DNA from: JACCTU01 sp963809175
GTDB taxonomy: Bacteria; Actinomycetota; Thermoleophilia; Gaiellales; Gaiellaceae
Length of the DNA: 64,000 nt
NCBI GenBank assembly: GCA_963809175.1
Contig: CAWEIK010000001.1
Span: 1,426,001-1,490,000 of the forward strand
Direction of reading: 5' to 3'
In this document: one piece after another, positions 1-7,377 of the stretch
How positions within the stretch are numbered: position 1 is the stretch's first letter
Layout: each line of letters opens with the position of its first letter
Made by a program: the position numbers and the translations under genes
Notes under the pieces: model-generated
What the model was told of the DNA's origin: nothing
The model's database searches: none
Seen by the model: only the letters and a program-made list of their open reading frames with translations

Positions 1-242
1 ACGCCCATCTGCGAGCGGCGCGAGATCGGCACCGCCGGCCCGACGGCGATCAGCTCCGCGTCCGCGCCGCTCTGCAGGATCTGTCGCCCCGCCGCCAGGT
101 CGCGGGCGCGGTTCGACGGAGCGAGAACGGTGACGTGGTGGCCGAGCGAACGCAGCTCCCGGGCGACCCCGTCGACGTGCTCGTTGACGGAGTGCGGCTG
201 CGACCAGGAGAAGGGCGTGACGAGGCAGACTCGGAGGCCCAT
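1..242 (-). CDS. GT4-type glycosyltransferase, N-terminal part (runs off the window)
   Basis: Reading the minus strand from an ATG at 242 gives 80 codons with no stop, starting MGLRVCLVTPFSWSQPHSVN and continuing with HVDGVARELRSLGHHVTVLA. This is the N-terminal Rossmann half of GT4 glycosyltransferases, and the 'VTPFSW..PHxVNEHV' opening is typical of phosphatidylinositol mannosyltransferase-like enzymes. The catalytic C-terminal half lies outside the window. It sits 27 nt downstream of the inositol-3-phosphate synthase gene on the same strand, which fits a role in making phosphatidylinositol mannosides at the inner face of the membrane. The family call is firm; the exact acceptor is inferred from context. 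Confidence 0.8.
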   Translation of the reverse strand, partial: MGLRVCLVTPFSWSQPHSVNEHVDGVARELRSLGHHVTVLAPSNRARDLAAGRQILQSGADAELIAVGPAVPISRRSQMG

Positions 243-269
243 CGAACCTCCGAGTCTAGCCCCGGCCCG

Positions 270-1379
270 CTAGATCGCCGGCGCGGTTTCGCGCGTGCGG
301 CGGTTCTCTTCGATGAAGCGCTCGACCGCGTCGTGCGCGTCGTCGTCCTGGATCTGCTTCGGCGGCGACTTCATCAGGTAGGCGCTCGGGCCCTCGAGGG
401 CGCCGGCGACGCCGTTGTTCAGCGCGAGCTTCGCAAGCCGGACCGCGTCGATCACGATGCCGGCGGAGTTCGGCGAGTCCCAGACCTCGAGCTTGAGCTC
501 CACGTTCAGCGGCACGTCGCCGAAGCTCGAGCCCTCCATGCGGATGTACGCCCACTTGCGGTCGGTCAGCCACGGCACGTAGTCGGACGGGCCGACGTGG
601 ATGTTCTTCTCGCCGAGGTCGTAGTCGAGCATCGACGTGACCGCGTTCGTCTTCGAGATCTTCTTCGACTCGAGGCGCTCACGCTCGAGCATGTTCAGGA
701 AGTCGGAGTTGCCGCCGACGTTCAGCTGCATCGTCTTGTCGAGCTTGACGCCGCGGTCCTGGAAGAGCGACGTGAGCACGCGGTGCGTGATCGTCGCGCC
801 GACCTGCGACTTGATGTCGTCGCCGATGATCGGCACACCCGCCTCCTCGAACCGGCGCTGCCAGTACGGCTCGCGGCCGATGAAGACCGGCATGCAGTTG
901 ACCATCGCGCAGCCTGCCTCGAGGATCTGCTCGGCGTACCACTTCGTGGCCGACTCCGAGCCGACGGGCAGGTAGTTGACGACCACGTCGGTCTTCGTCT
1001 CCTTGAGGATCCGGACGACGTCGTCGGTCTCTCCCGGTGCCTTGTCGACGACCTCGGAGAGGAACTTGCCGATCCCGTCGTGCGTCATCCCGCGCGAGAC
1101 CTTGATCCCGGTCTGCGGGACGTCCGCGAACTTGATCGTGTCGTTCGGGTGAGCCCAGATCGCGTCGGCGAGGTCCTTGCCGACCTTCGTCGTCGTGACG
1201 TCGAACGCCGCCGTGAACTCGATGTCGCTGATGTGGTAGCCGCCGAGGTCGACGTGCATCAGGCCGGGGACGAACTGATCGGGGTCGGCGTCGCGGTAGT
1301 ACTCGACGCCCTGCAGGAGCGCGTTCGCGCAGTTGCCGACGCCGACGATCGCGACGCGGACCTTGCCGTTGTCAGACAT
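270..1379 (-). CDS. ino1: Inositol-3-phosphate synthase
   Basis: 369 aa, the usual length of the short actinobacterial form. It converts glucose 6-phosphate to 1D-myo-inositol 3-phosphate with NAD, the first step to phosphatidylinositol. The N-terminus has the nucleotide-binding motif AIVGVGNCANALLQG (residues ~9-23), and family signatures such as VVNYLPVGSE and NVGGNSDFLNM are present. The start codon overlaps the end of the upstream CDP-alcohol phosphatidyltransferase gene by 8 nt, so the two are probably translationally coupled. Together with the GT4 gene downstream they form a phosphatidylinositol (mannoside) operon. Confidence 0.95.
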   Translation of the reverse strand: MSDNGKVRVAIVGVGNCANALLQGVEYYRDADPDQFVPGLMHVDLGGYHISDIEFTAAFDVTTTKVGKDLADAIWAHPNDTIKFADVPQTGIKVSRGMTHDGIGKFLSEVVDKAPGETDDVVRILKETKTDVVVNYLPVGSESATKWYAEQILEAGCAMVNCMPVFIGREPYWQRRFEEAGVPIIGDDIKSQVGATITHRVLTSLFQDRGVKLDKTMQLNVGGNSDFLNMLERERLESKKISKTNAVTSMLDYDLGEKNIHVGPSDYVPWLTDRKWAYIRMEGSSFGDVPLNVELKLEVWDSPNSAGIVIDAVRLAKLALNNGVAGALEGPSAYLMKSPPKQIQDDDAHDAVERFIEENRRTRETAPAI

Positions 1380-2010
1380 TCGAGGTCTCTCCTCTGGTTC
1401 GAAGTTGGTTTCGCACGTGCAGCACTCGCTGAAGGACGGTGATCCAGGCTGTCGCCGTGAGCACCGCGAGCGCGAGCTCGAGCGGGACCCACGGTGCGAG
1501 CACGAGGCCCGCGGTGATCACGACGACGCGCTCGGCTCTCGAGCCGATCCCGACGTCGCCGCGCAGGCCGAGCGCCTCGGCGCGAGCGCGGGTGTAGCTG
1601 ACGAGGAACGAGCCGGCGATCGCGGCCACCGAGAGGCCGACGCCGAGCTCGCTGCCGTCGCGGACGAGCACGAGCGCGATCGCGCCGAGCATGAACGCCT
1701 CGCTCATGCGGTCGGTCGTCGAGTCCATGAACGCGCCGAAGGGCGTCGACTTTCCGCCGGCCCTCGCGAGGGCGCCGTCGAGGATGTCGAGCAGGGAGCC
1801 CGCGACGAAGAGGACCGCGCCGAGCCAGAAGAAGAGCAGCTCGCTGCGATACTCGAAGAAGACGAGGACGGAGGCCAGCGCGCAGAGCGAGACGCCTGCC
1901 GTCGTCAGGGCGTTCGGGGTGACTCGGGTGCGGGTGAGGCCGACGATCGAGCGGGAGGCGAGCCGCCTCGCCCCGGTCGTGTAGGTCTCTTTGACGCGTC
2001 CCAGCGCCAT
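1372..2010 (-). CDS. CDP-alcohol phosphatidyltransferase (probable phosphatidylinositol phosphate synthase)
   Basis: Integral membrane enzyme of about 212 aa that transfers a phosphatidyl group from CDP-diacylglycerol to an alcohol. The full signature D-x2-D-G-x2-A-R-x8-G-x3-D-x3-D is present, starting at DILDGALAR. I chose the ATG at 2010 rather than the longer frame from 2055 because the paralogue at 35467-36090 begins with the same MAL..K.TYTTGARRL sequence and because an AT-rich dyad occupies 2019-2050. Coupling to ino1 suggests inositol phosphate as the acceptor; this is inference from context. Confidence 0.88.
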   Translation of the reverse strand: MALGRVKETYTTGARRLASRSIVGLTRTRVTPNALTTAGVSLCALASVLVFFEYRSELLFFWLGAVLFVAGSLLDILDGALARAGGKSTPFGAFMDSTTDRMSEAFMLGAIALVLVRDGSELGVGLSVAAIAGSFLVSYTRARAEALGLRGDVGIGSRAERVVVITAGLVLAPWVPLELALAVLTATAWITVLQRVLHVRNQLRTRGETSNV

Positions 2011-2018
2011 CGCGTTAG

Positions 2019-2050
2019 ATCGCATACCTGCTATATAGCATATCTGCGAT
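2019..2050. promoter_or_regulatory. AT-rich dyad upstream of the phosphatidylinositol operon
   Basis: A 32-nt imperfect palindrome in a GC-rich background. Its core TGCTATATAGCA (2029-2040) is a perfect 12-nt palindrome, flanked by outer arms ATCGCA and TGCGAT. It lies 8 nt upstream of the chosen start of the CDP-alcohol phosphatidyltransferase gene, so it probably overlaps the promoter or leader of the minus-strand operon. It could be an operator for a dimeric repressor, or a -10 region with fortuitous symmetry. The binding protein is unknown. Confidence 0.5.
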
Positions 2051-2067
2051 AGCAAGGGCGGCTGTTC

Positions 2068-2084
2068 TCGCCCGATCCGGATGA
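2068..2084. promoter_or_regulatory. Copy 1 of the TCACCC-N5-GGGTGA dyad
   Basis: Sequence TCGCCCGATCCGGATGA. It differs from the consensus arms at one base on each side. It ends 34 nt before the ATG of the ZIP-like gene, a position that would overlap its core promoter. See the finding on the repeated dyad. Confidence 0.5.
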
Positions 2085-2118
2085 TGCGCGCGCCGCGAAT
2101 CGAGGCGACGCTGCAGCG

Positions 2119-2814
2119 ATGTTGGATGCGTTTGGGCTCGGCGTGCTCGCGCAGTCGTCACTGCTCGTCGCCGGGCTGCTCGTTTGCTGGGTCACGGTGC
2201 CCACCAGGCTCGTCGGGATCCTGGCGGGGCTCGGCGCCGGCGCGATGATCTCCGCGATCGCCTTCGACCTGGTGCCCGAGGCGCAGGCGCACATCGAGGA
2301 GTGGGAAACGGTGCTGTGGATGCTGATCGGCGTCGCGATCTTCCTCGCCGGCGACTGGTTCGTCGACAAGAAGTTCGGCACCGCCGGCGCGGGCGGCGCG
2401 ATGGGGATCGTCGTCGGCTCCGTCGTCGACGGCGTCCCGGAGTCCGCCATCTTCGGCATTCAGATCGGCACCGGCGTGACGATCAGCTTGGGGTTCCTGG
2501 CCGCGGTGTTCGTCTCCAACATCCCACAGGCGATCGCACCGTCCGCCGACCTGTTCGCCAGTGGCTGGAGCCCGAGAAGGCTCGGCACGCTCTGGCTGCT
2601 GGTCGTGCTCGCCTGCGGGGTGGCGGCCGCCCTCGGGTACCTGGCGACCAACGAAGCACCGGACGTCTACGGCGACCGGGCGGCTGCGCTCGCCGCGGGT
2701 GGACTGCTGGCCATGCTGACGAACTCCCTGATCCCGTTCGCATACGAGCGCGGGAAGTCAATGGCCGGAGTCGCAACCGTCGTTGGTTTCTGCCTCACCT
2801 TGCTCGGCACCTAG
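2119..2814 (+). CDS. ZIP-family-like membrane protein
   Basis: 231 aa with about seven to eight membrane segments and the overall ZIP metal-transporter pattern, including GLGAGAMISAIAFDLVPEA and two later helices with N-x-P-like motifs. The two canonical metal-binding motifs are altered: the site corresponding to HNxPEG reads DGVPES, and the site corresponding to HExPEG reads SNIPQA. Histidines expected in a zinc or iron transporter are therefore missing, and ion specificity cannot be assumed. The gene stands alone between the divergent phosphatidylinositol operon and the LAL regulator, with a dyad copy in front of it and another behind it. Confidence 0.75.
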   Translation: MLDAFGLGVLAQSSLLVAGLLVCWVTVPTRLVGILAGLGAGAMISAIAFDLVPEAQAHIEEWETVLWMLIGVAIFLAGDWFVDKKFGTAGAGGAMGIVVGSVVDGVPESAIFGIQIGTGVTISLGFLAAVFVSNIPQAIAPSADLFASGWSPRRLGTLWLLVVLACGVAAALGYLATNEAPDVYGDRAAALAAGGLLAMLTNSLIPFAYERGKSMAGVATVVGFCLTLLGT

Positions 2815-2817
2815 GTC

Positions 2818-2834
2818 TCGCCCGAACCGGGTGA
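2818..2834. promoter_or_regulatory. Copy 2 of the TCACCC-N5-GGGTGA dyad
   Basis: Sequence TCGCCCGAACCGGGTGA, between the ZIP-like gene and LAL regulator 1. It ends 15 nt before the first ATG of that regulator, or 84 nt before a TTG at 2919. The short distance to the ATG favours the later start, since an operator would normally lie upstream of the transcript's leader. Confidence 0.55.
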
Positions 2835-2849
2835 ATTGTCGGCACGCGC

Positions 2850-5162
2850 TTGCTGAGCGCGACGGCGTCCGACTACCCTGATCGCAGAAGGTTTGCCGCC
2901 GGGGTCAGGGGAGGTCGCTTGGTACAGCGCGTCGATCGGGAGACTGCGCGGCCGCACGGACCCTCGGCGGCCTCCTTCGACCTGTTCCCATCGAAGCTCG
3001 CAATTCCGAAGCAGCGGCGGGGCTCTCTGCGCCGGACGCCGCTCGTCTCGCAGCTCCGCGGGAGCAACGAGGCGCGCTACGTCAGCGTCACGGCACCCGC
3101 CGGGTACGGCAAGACCACTCTGCTCGCCCAGTGGGCGGCCAAGGACGCACGGCCGTTCGCATGGGTCTCGCTCGACGATGCGGACAACGACCCCGTTGTC
3201 CTCCTGAGCTACATCGCGACGGCGCTGAACGCGGTCGGGGTGGCGGGGGGAGGAACCGCACTCTGGTCGAGCGCACCGATCGTGATCGTGCTGGACGACG
3301 TCCACGTGCTGACCGACTCACGCTCGCTCGACGCGATCGACGCGCTTGCCTTGCACGTTCCCCCTGGCTCGCTGCTCGTGTTCGCAGGCCGCGGAGAGGT
3401 CGCGCTTTCGCTCGCGCGCTATCGCGCGAGAGGCGAGCTTCTGGAGATCGGTCCCGCAGACCTCGCGCTCACCGACTCCCAGGCGGGCGCCCTGCTCGCG
3501 GACGCGGGTGTGGACGTGTCGGACGTCGAGGCGCACGCTCTCAACGAACGGGCCGAGGGTTGGGCGGCCGGGCTCTATCTCGCCGCCCTCGCGCTCAAGG
3601 CGCCGCAGGGGCCGCAAGGGCCTGATCAGTTCGCCGGCGACGATCGCTTTGTCACCGAGTACCTGCGCGCGGAGCACCTCGCGCACTTGAAACCGAAAGA
3701 GATCGAGTTCCTCACTCGCACGGCGATTCTCGATCGGATGACGGGGCCGTTCTGCGACGCCGTGCTCGGCCGGACCGACTCGGCGAAGCTGCTCGCGGCG
3801 CTCGAGCAGGCGAACCTGTTCGTGGTCGCGCTCGACCACCACAGCGAGTGGTATCGCTACCACCATCTCTTTCGCGACATGCTGCTGGCCGAGCTCGAGC
3901 GCCGGGAGCCGGAGCTGGTCGCCGAGCTCCATCGCCGGGCTGCTGCCTGGTGTGTCGAGAATCACTTCCCGGACTGGGCGATCGACCACAGTTCGGCGGC
4001 TGGGGACGTCGACTCGATGGCGCAACTGGTGGCGGCGAACGCGTTCCCGTTCTACCGCGACGGGCGCGTCGCCACCGTCGAGCGCTGGATGGCGGCGTTC
4101 GACGAGCCGGAGCTGCTCTCGCGCCACCCGGCCGTTGCGGTGTTCGGTGCGTGGGTCAGCGGTCTCCGCGGACGGCCGGTCGAGGCGGAGCGCTGGGCGC
4201 TGGCCGTCGAGAGCTCGGACTACGACGGACCGATGCCCGATGGAAGTCCTTCGTTGCGCCCGTGGGCCGCGCTGCTTCGCTCGCGCCTCTGCGCGCACGG
4301 GATCGACAGGATGCGCGCCGATGCAGAGATCGCGATCGAGGAGCTCAGCCCGCAGAGTCTCTGGATGCCGATCGCGTTGCTGCTGCGCGGGGTCGGGGCG
4401 CTGCTCGCCGGCGAGACCGAGAAGGCAGTCCCGATGTTGGAGAAGGCGGGAGAGGCCGCGGCCGTCGGGGGCGCGACGTACGCCGGCGTCGTCGCCCACT
4501 CGGAGCTCGCGTTGCTCGCGCTCGAGCGCGGGGACCTCGACGCCGCCGACGCGGAGGTCGCGCTCGCGCGCAGCTTCGTCGGCGACACGGAACCCGGCGA
4601 ATACGTCGTCGCGGCGATCCTGTACGCAGCGGAGGCGCGGCTGGCGCTCGCCCGCGGGCAGGGCGCGCGTGCGCGGGAAGCTCTCGTCGTCGCGCAGCGG
4701 CTCCGGCCGATGATCACCTGGGCGCTGTCGTGGTTCGGCGTGCAGACGACGCTCGAGCTTGCCCAGGCGCACCTGACGCTCAACGACGCAGACGGCGCGC
4801 GAACCCTGTGCCTCGAGGCCGACGACCTGCTGCACCGCAACCCTGAACTGGGAGTGCTCGTGGCCCGGACCGCCCAGTTGCGCGAGCAGCTCGCCGCGTT
4901 CACGGAGCAGCGCTCCGGCTGGGCCTCGACGCTGACGACGGCGGAGCTCCGGCTGCTGCCGCTGCTCACCACGCACCTCACGTTCCGCGAGATCGCCGAG
5001 CGGCTCTTCGTCTCGCGAAACACGGTGAAGACGCAGGCGATCTCGGTGTACCGGAAGCTCGACGCAACGAGCCGGAGCGAGGCGATCGAGCGCGCGATCG
5101 AGCTCGGGCTGGTGGACGAGGCCGTGGCCGCCCGTCCGGTGGATTTCACCCGCACAGGATGA
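2850..5162 (+). CDS. LAL-type LuxR-family ATPase regulator 1 (MalT-like)
   Basis: Up to 770 aa. A STAND-type ATPase comes first, with P-loop PAGYGKTTLL near residue 83 and Walker B IVIVLDDVH. A long helical, TPR-like middle follows, and a C-terminal LuxR helix-turn-helix (FREIAERLFVSRNTVKTQAI) ends the protein. Such regulators bind an inducer and ATP, oligomerise and activate transcription. The spacer between Walker A and B is unusually short, roughly 40 residues less than in typical relatives and than LAL 2. The start is uncertain: a TTG at 2919 has an AGGGGAGG Shine-Dalgarno (2907-2914) and better fits the family N-terminus, which begins near FDLFPSKL. Confidence 0.9.
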   Translation: MLSATASDYPDRRRFAAGVRGGRLVQRVDRETARPHGPSAASFDLFPSKLAIPKQRRGSLRRTPLVSQLRGSNEARYVSVTAPAGYGKTTLLAQWAAKDARPFAWVSLDDADNDPVVLLSYIATALNAVGVAGGGTALWSSAPIVIVLDDVHVLTDSRSLDAIDALALHVPPGSLLVFAGRGEVALSLARYRARGELLEIGPADLALTDSQAGALLADAGVDVSDVEAHALNERAEGWAAGLYLAALALKAPQGPQGPDQFAGDDRFVTEYLRAEHLAHLKPKEIEFLTRTAILDRMTGPFCDAVLGRTDSAKLLAALEQANLFVVALDHHSEWYRYHHLFRDMLLAELERREPELVAELHRRAAAWCVENHFPDWAIDHSSAAGDVDSMAQLVAANAFPFYRDGRVATVERWMAAFDEPELLSRHPAVAVFGAWVSGLRGRPVEAERWALAVESSDYDGPMPDGSPSLRPWAALLRSRLCAHGIDRMRADAEIAIEELSPQSLWMPIALLLRGVGALLAGETEKAVPMLEKAGEAAAVGGATYAGVVAHSELALLALERGDLDAADAEVALARSFVGDTEPGEYVVAAILYAAEARLALARGQGARAREALVVAQRLRPMITWALSWFGVQTTLELAQAHLTLNDADGARTLCLEADDLLHRNPELGVLVARTAQLREQLAAFTEQRSGWASTLTTAELRLLPLLTTHLTFREIAERLFVSRNTVKTQAISVYRKLDATSRSEAIERAIELGLVDEAVAARPVDFTRTG
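5146..5162. promoter_or_regulatory. Copy 3 of the TCACCC-N5-GGGTGA dyad
   Basis: Sequence TCACCCGCACAGGATGA, with one mismatch in the right arm. It overlaps the last codons and stop of LAL regulator 1 and ends 42 nt before the GTG of the next gene, so it most likely serves the 5205-7372 operon. Confidence 0.5.
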
Positions 5163-5204
5163 TGTTTCGTCGCCCGCTCCGGCATCCAATGGAGGGGCAG
5201 CGAA

Positions 5205-5564
5205 GTGGAGGACTACAAGGTCACCCTACGGCGACTGGCCCTGCGCGACGACCGCTACATCGACGGGCTGCTTCGGGAAGAGCGCGCGAACGCGGTTCTG
5301 TCGGGCCTGGCCCCGAGGGAGCACGCGCTCGCCCGGGTCGCCTCGCTGATCGCGCTCGACGCGGCACCCCCGTCGTTCATGAGCGCGGTCTCGGCCGGCC
5401 TCGACGCCGGGCTGACCGAGGAGGAGATCGTCGGGACGCTGATCGCCCTCATGCCGATCGTCGGCGTCGCGCGCATCGTCTCGGCTGCTCCGAACCTCGC
5501 GCTTGCGCTCGGCTACGACGTCGCCGAGGCGTTCGAGGTCGTCGGCGGCGATCCTCGGCAATAA
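5205..5564 (+). CDS. Carboxymuconolactone decarboxylase-like (CMD/AhpD-fold) protein
   Basis: 119 aa, GTG start preceded by GGAGGGG. The sequence has the all-helical CMD pattern (LAPREHALARVASLIALDA then GLTEEEIVGTLIALMPIVGVAR). It contains no cysteine at all, so it cannot use the CxxC peroxidatic pair of AhpD. It may be a decarboxylase-fold protein of unknown substrate or a structural homologue. It is the first gene of a short operon that continues with a DUF6325-like protein 18 nt downstream. Confidence 0.75.
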   Translation: MEDYKVTLRRLALRDDRYIDGLLREERANAVLSGLAPREHALARVASLIALDAAPPSFMSAVSAGLDAGLTEEEIVGTLIALMPIVGVARIVSAAPNLALALGYDVAEAFEVVGGDPRQ

Positions 5565-5582
5565 CGAACAAGGAGTAGACAC

Positions 5583-6062
5583 ATGGCAGTAGGGACAGAG
5601 CAAGTGACAGACACAGCTCTCGACGAGCTCGGCCCGGTCGACTACCTGGTCGTGGAGTTCCCGGCGGGAGCAAGCAACTTCACGGGCGAGATGGCGAAAG
5701 AGCTGCTCGCCTTGGTCGACGCCGGCACGATTCGCGTGATCGACGTCCTGATCCTGCGCAAGAACGAGGATGGCACCGTCGACGCGACGGAGCTCTCCGA
5801 CATCGAGGAGTTGGGGGAGCTCCAGGCACTCGAGGCACAGCTCGCGGAGCTGTTGGCCGAGGAGGACGTGAACCACCTCGCCGCAGCGATGGAGCCGGGA
5901 AGCGTTGCGGGCGTGCTCATCTGGGAGAACCTGTGGGCTGCGCCGTTCGCCTCCGCGGCCCGGCGCTCGGGTGGCCAACTCGTCGCAAACGGCCGGATTC
6001 CCATCCAGGCGATCATCGCGTCCATCGAGGCCGACGAAGCCTCAACGACTGAAGGAGACTGA
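5583..6062 (+). CDS. DUF6325-like protein (copy A)
   Basis: 159 aa, cytoplasmic, no signal peptide. The N-terminal half (GPVDYLVVEFPAGASNFTGE, then LVDAGTIRVIDVLILRKNED) and the C-terminal half (VLIWENLWAAPFASAAR) match the second copy at 19760-20264 along its length. The function of this family is unknown to me. It often appears to be described as a DUF in actinobacteria; that label is from memory of the family pattern and was not searched. ATG preceded by an AAGGAG site. The next gene starts 1 nt after its stop, so they are co-translated. Confidence 0.75.
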   Translation: MAVGTEQVTDTALDELGPVDYLVVEFPAGASNFTGEMAKELLALVDAGTIRVIDVLILRKNEDGTVDATELSDIEELGELQALEAQLAELLAEEDVNHLAAAMEPGSVAGVLIWENLWAAPFASAARRSGGQLVANGRIPIQAIIASIEADEASTTEGD

Positions 6063-6063
6063 G

Positions 6064-6231
6064 ATGCCGCTTCGAGCAGCACGTGTAGGACGGGTCGGGG
6101 TCGTCGGCGCACCGGTGGCGCGAACCGCAGTCGTAGCCGCGGCGGTCACCTCCCCTGGCCCGTCGCCTGTTGCAAAGACTGCGGTGGTGGCTGCGGCGGT
6201 GACGCCGGGGCGCCGTCGTCGGAGGATCTAG
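6064..6231 (+). CDS. Small Ala/Val/Arg-rich protein, resembling the N-terminus of a SHOCT protein
   Basis: 55 aa starting MPLRAARVGRVGVVGAP, with an internal near-repeat (RTAVVAAAVT and KTAVVAAAVT) and an Arg-rich tail. The ATG has AAGGAG upstream (within 6052-6058). The opening MPLR and the Ala-rich segment recall the N-terminus of the SHOCT protein at 20289-20555 (MPLRRRRPLMAAAMVGGVA), but no SHOCT helices follow. It may be a truncated relative or a distinct small membrane-associated protein. Co-transcription with the DUF6325-like gene mirrors the pairing in the 20 kb cluster. Confidence 0.55.
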   Translation: MPLRAARVGRVGVVGAPVARTAVVAAAVTSPGPSPVAKTAVVAAAVTPGRRRRRI

Positions 6232-6261
6232 AGCGTCAAGAGGCTTGAGAGAGGAGACCCG

Positions 6262-6432
6262 GTGCCTGAGCCCACGAAGGCCGAGCGCGAAGTGCTGCCG
6301 ATCGTGGAGCGCCCCTACTACCCGGCCGTTTACGAGGGCACAACGCCGGTGGAGCCGGAGAAGACGCCCGAGGAGGGCTACCACTTCACGGAGGACATGA
6401 CCGACAAGGCGATCTCGGCCGCTCCCGATTGA
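6262..6432 (+). pseudogene. Internally deleted type I sulfatase remnant
   Basis: A 56-codon frame from GTG at 6262 (VPEPTKAEREVLPIVERPYY, then PAVYEGTTPVEPEKTPEEGY, then HFTEDMTDKAI). The first ~17 residues match the N-terminus of the sulfatase encoded at 17294-19658 (SPIQRSVLPIPDR). The rest matches its residues ~190-220 (PAIYRDTVPIEQPTTAEEGY, HFTEDMTEQAI). About 170 residues between the two blocks are missing, including the catalytic CSPTR region, and the frame stops right after. It therefore cannot be an active sulfatase. It could be decay of a former sulfatase gene, or a retained small peptide. Confidence 0.7.
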
Positions 6433-7372
6433 TGGCGCCAAACGACGACGACGAGCGCCGCGCCGCCGGGCTGGCCGATGCGGCCGGGCGCGCCGCCTTC
6501 TTGCCGGCCCGCGCTGCCGCGCGGGCCTGGCGCGGACGGTTCGAACAGGCGGCGGACGAGGTTCTGTCGGCGCCCGAGATCGCCCGTGTGGTCGACCGGG
6601 CGCTCGCCGGGTCGCTGCCGGAGGAGATCGCACGCTCACTCGCCCGCCACAACGTCATCGAACGCATCGCCGCCGAGCTCGTCGCAAGTGGAGAGTTGGA
6701 GCGCCTCGTGAACGCTGCACTCGCGAGCCCGCAGACCCTCGAACTCACAGACAGGGTGCTCGCAAGCGACGAGACGCAACGGGCACTCCGCCACGTCGCT
6801 TCGAGCCCTGAACTCCGGGACGCGATCGGCCAGCAAACCAAGGGGCTTACCGATGAGGTGGTCGGCGGTATCCGCGCTTCCGCCGCGCGACTCGACGACC
6901 GGGCCGAGCAAGTCGTGCGCCGCCCGCCGCGAACCGAGCGATCAAGATACGGTGGGATCGCGACGCGGGCGATCGCGCTGGCGATCGACGCAGCGCTGAC
7001 GATCGTCATCTTCATGTCGGTGGTCGGTGTTACCGCGCTCGTCGCATCGCTGGTGGGAGGCCTGCGCCCGGCGTGGCTCGTCGGCGCCCTGCTCGCCTCG
7101 GGCTGGACGCTGATTGCGGGCACGTACTTCGTCCTCTTCTGGAGCGCCGCCGGACAGACACCCGGAATGCGTCTGCTGAGCCTGCGCGTTCAAGGCCCCG
7201 CGGGCGGCACACGCCCTCAGTCGGTCGATCGCTCGTGCGCCTGATCGGGCTCGTCCTCGCGATCGTGCCCATGTTCGCGGGCTTCGTCCCGGTCCTGTTC
7301 ACCGAGAAGCGACGCGGCCTACCGGACTTCCTCGCGGGAACCGTCGTGGTCCACGACGACTCGCGCGCGTGA
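6432..7372 (+). CDS. RDD-family membrane protein (frame break near 7200)
   Basis: About 313 aa if the frame break is repaired. The first ~160 residues are charged and helical with a repeated 'ELVASGELERLVNAAL' style. The C-terminal half is an RDD domain with three membrane segments (RAIALAIDAALTIVIF, WTLIAGTYFVLFW, GQTPGMRLLSLRV), continuing in another frame as GRSLVRLIGLVLAIVPMF and RGLPDFLAGTVVV. The break lies near 7200 and is a net -1. RDD proteins are often transporter-like, with no single known function. The ATG at 6432 overlaps the TGA of the sulfatase remnant, so it is probably the last gene of that operon. Confidence 0.78.
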
Positions 7373-7377
7373 CCGGC

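Noticed and set aside
135..1442. Long open frames antisense or out of frame to real genes, for example 135-1442 plus, 3318-5189 minus, 13817-15661 plus and 29328-31751 minus.
   Set aside because: They are Arg/Ala/Asp-rich shadow translations of GC-rich coding DNA, with no recognisable domains, and lie opposite well-supported genes.
5170..5186. TCGCCCGCTCCGGCATC just after dyad copy 3.
   Set aside because: Left arm fits, right arm GGCATC does not; likely chance in GC-rich DNA.
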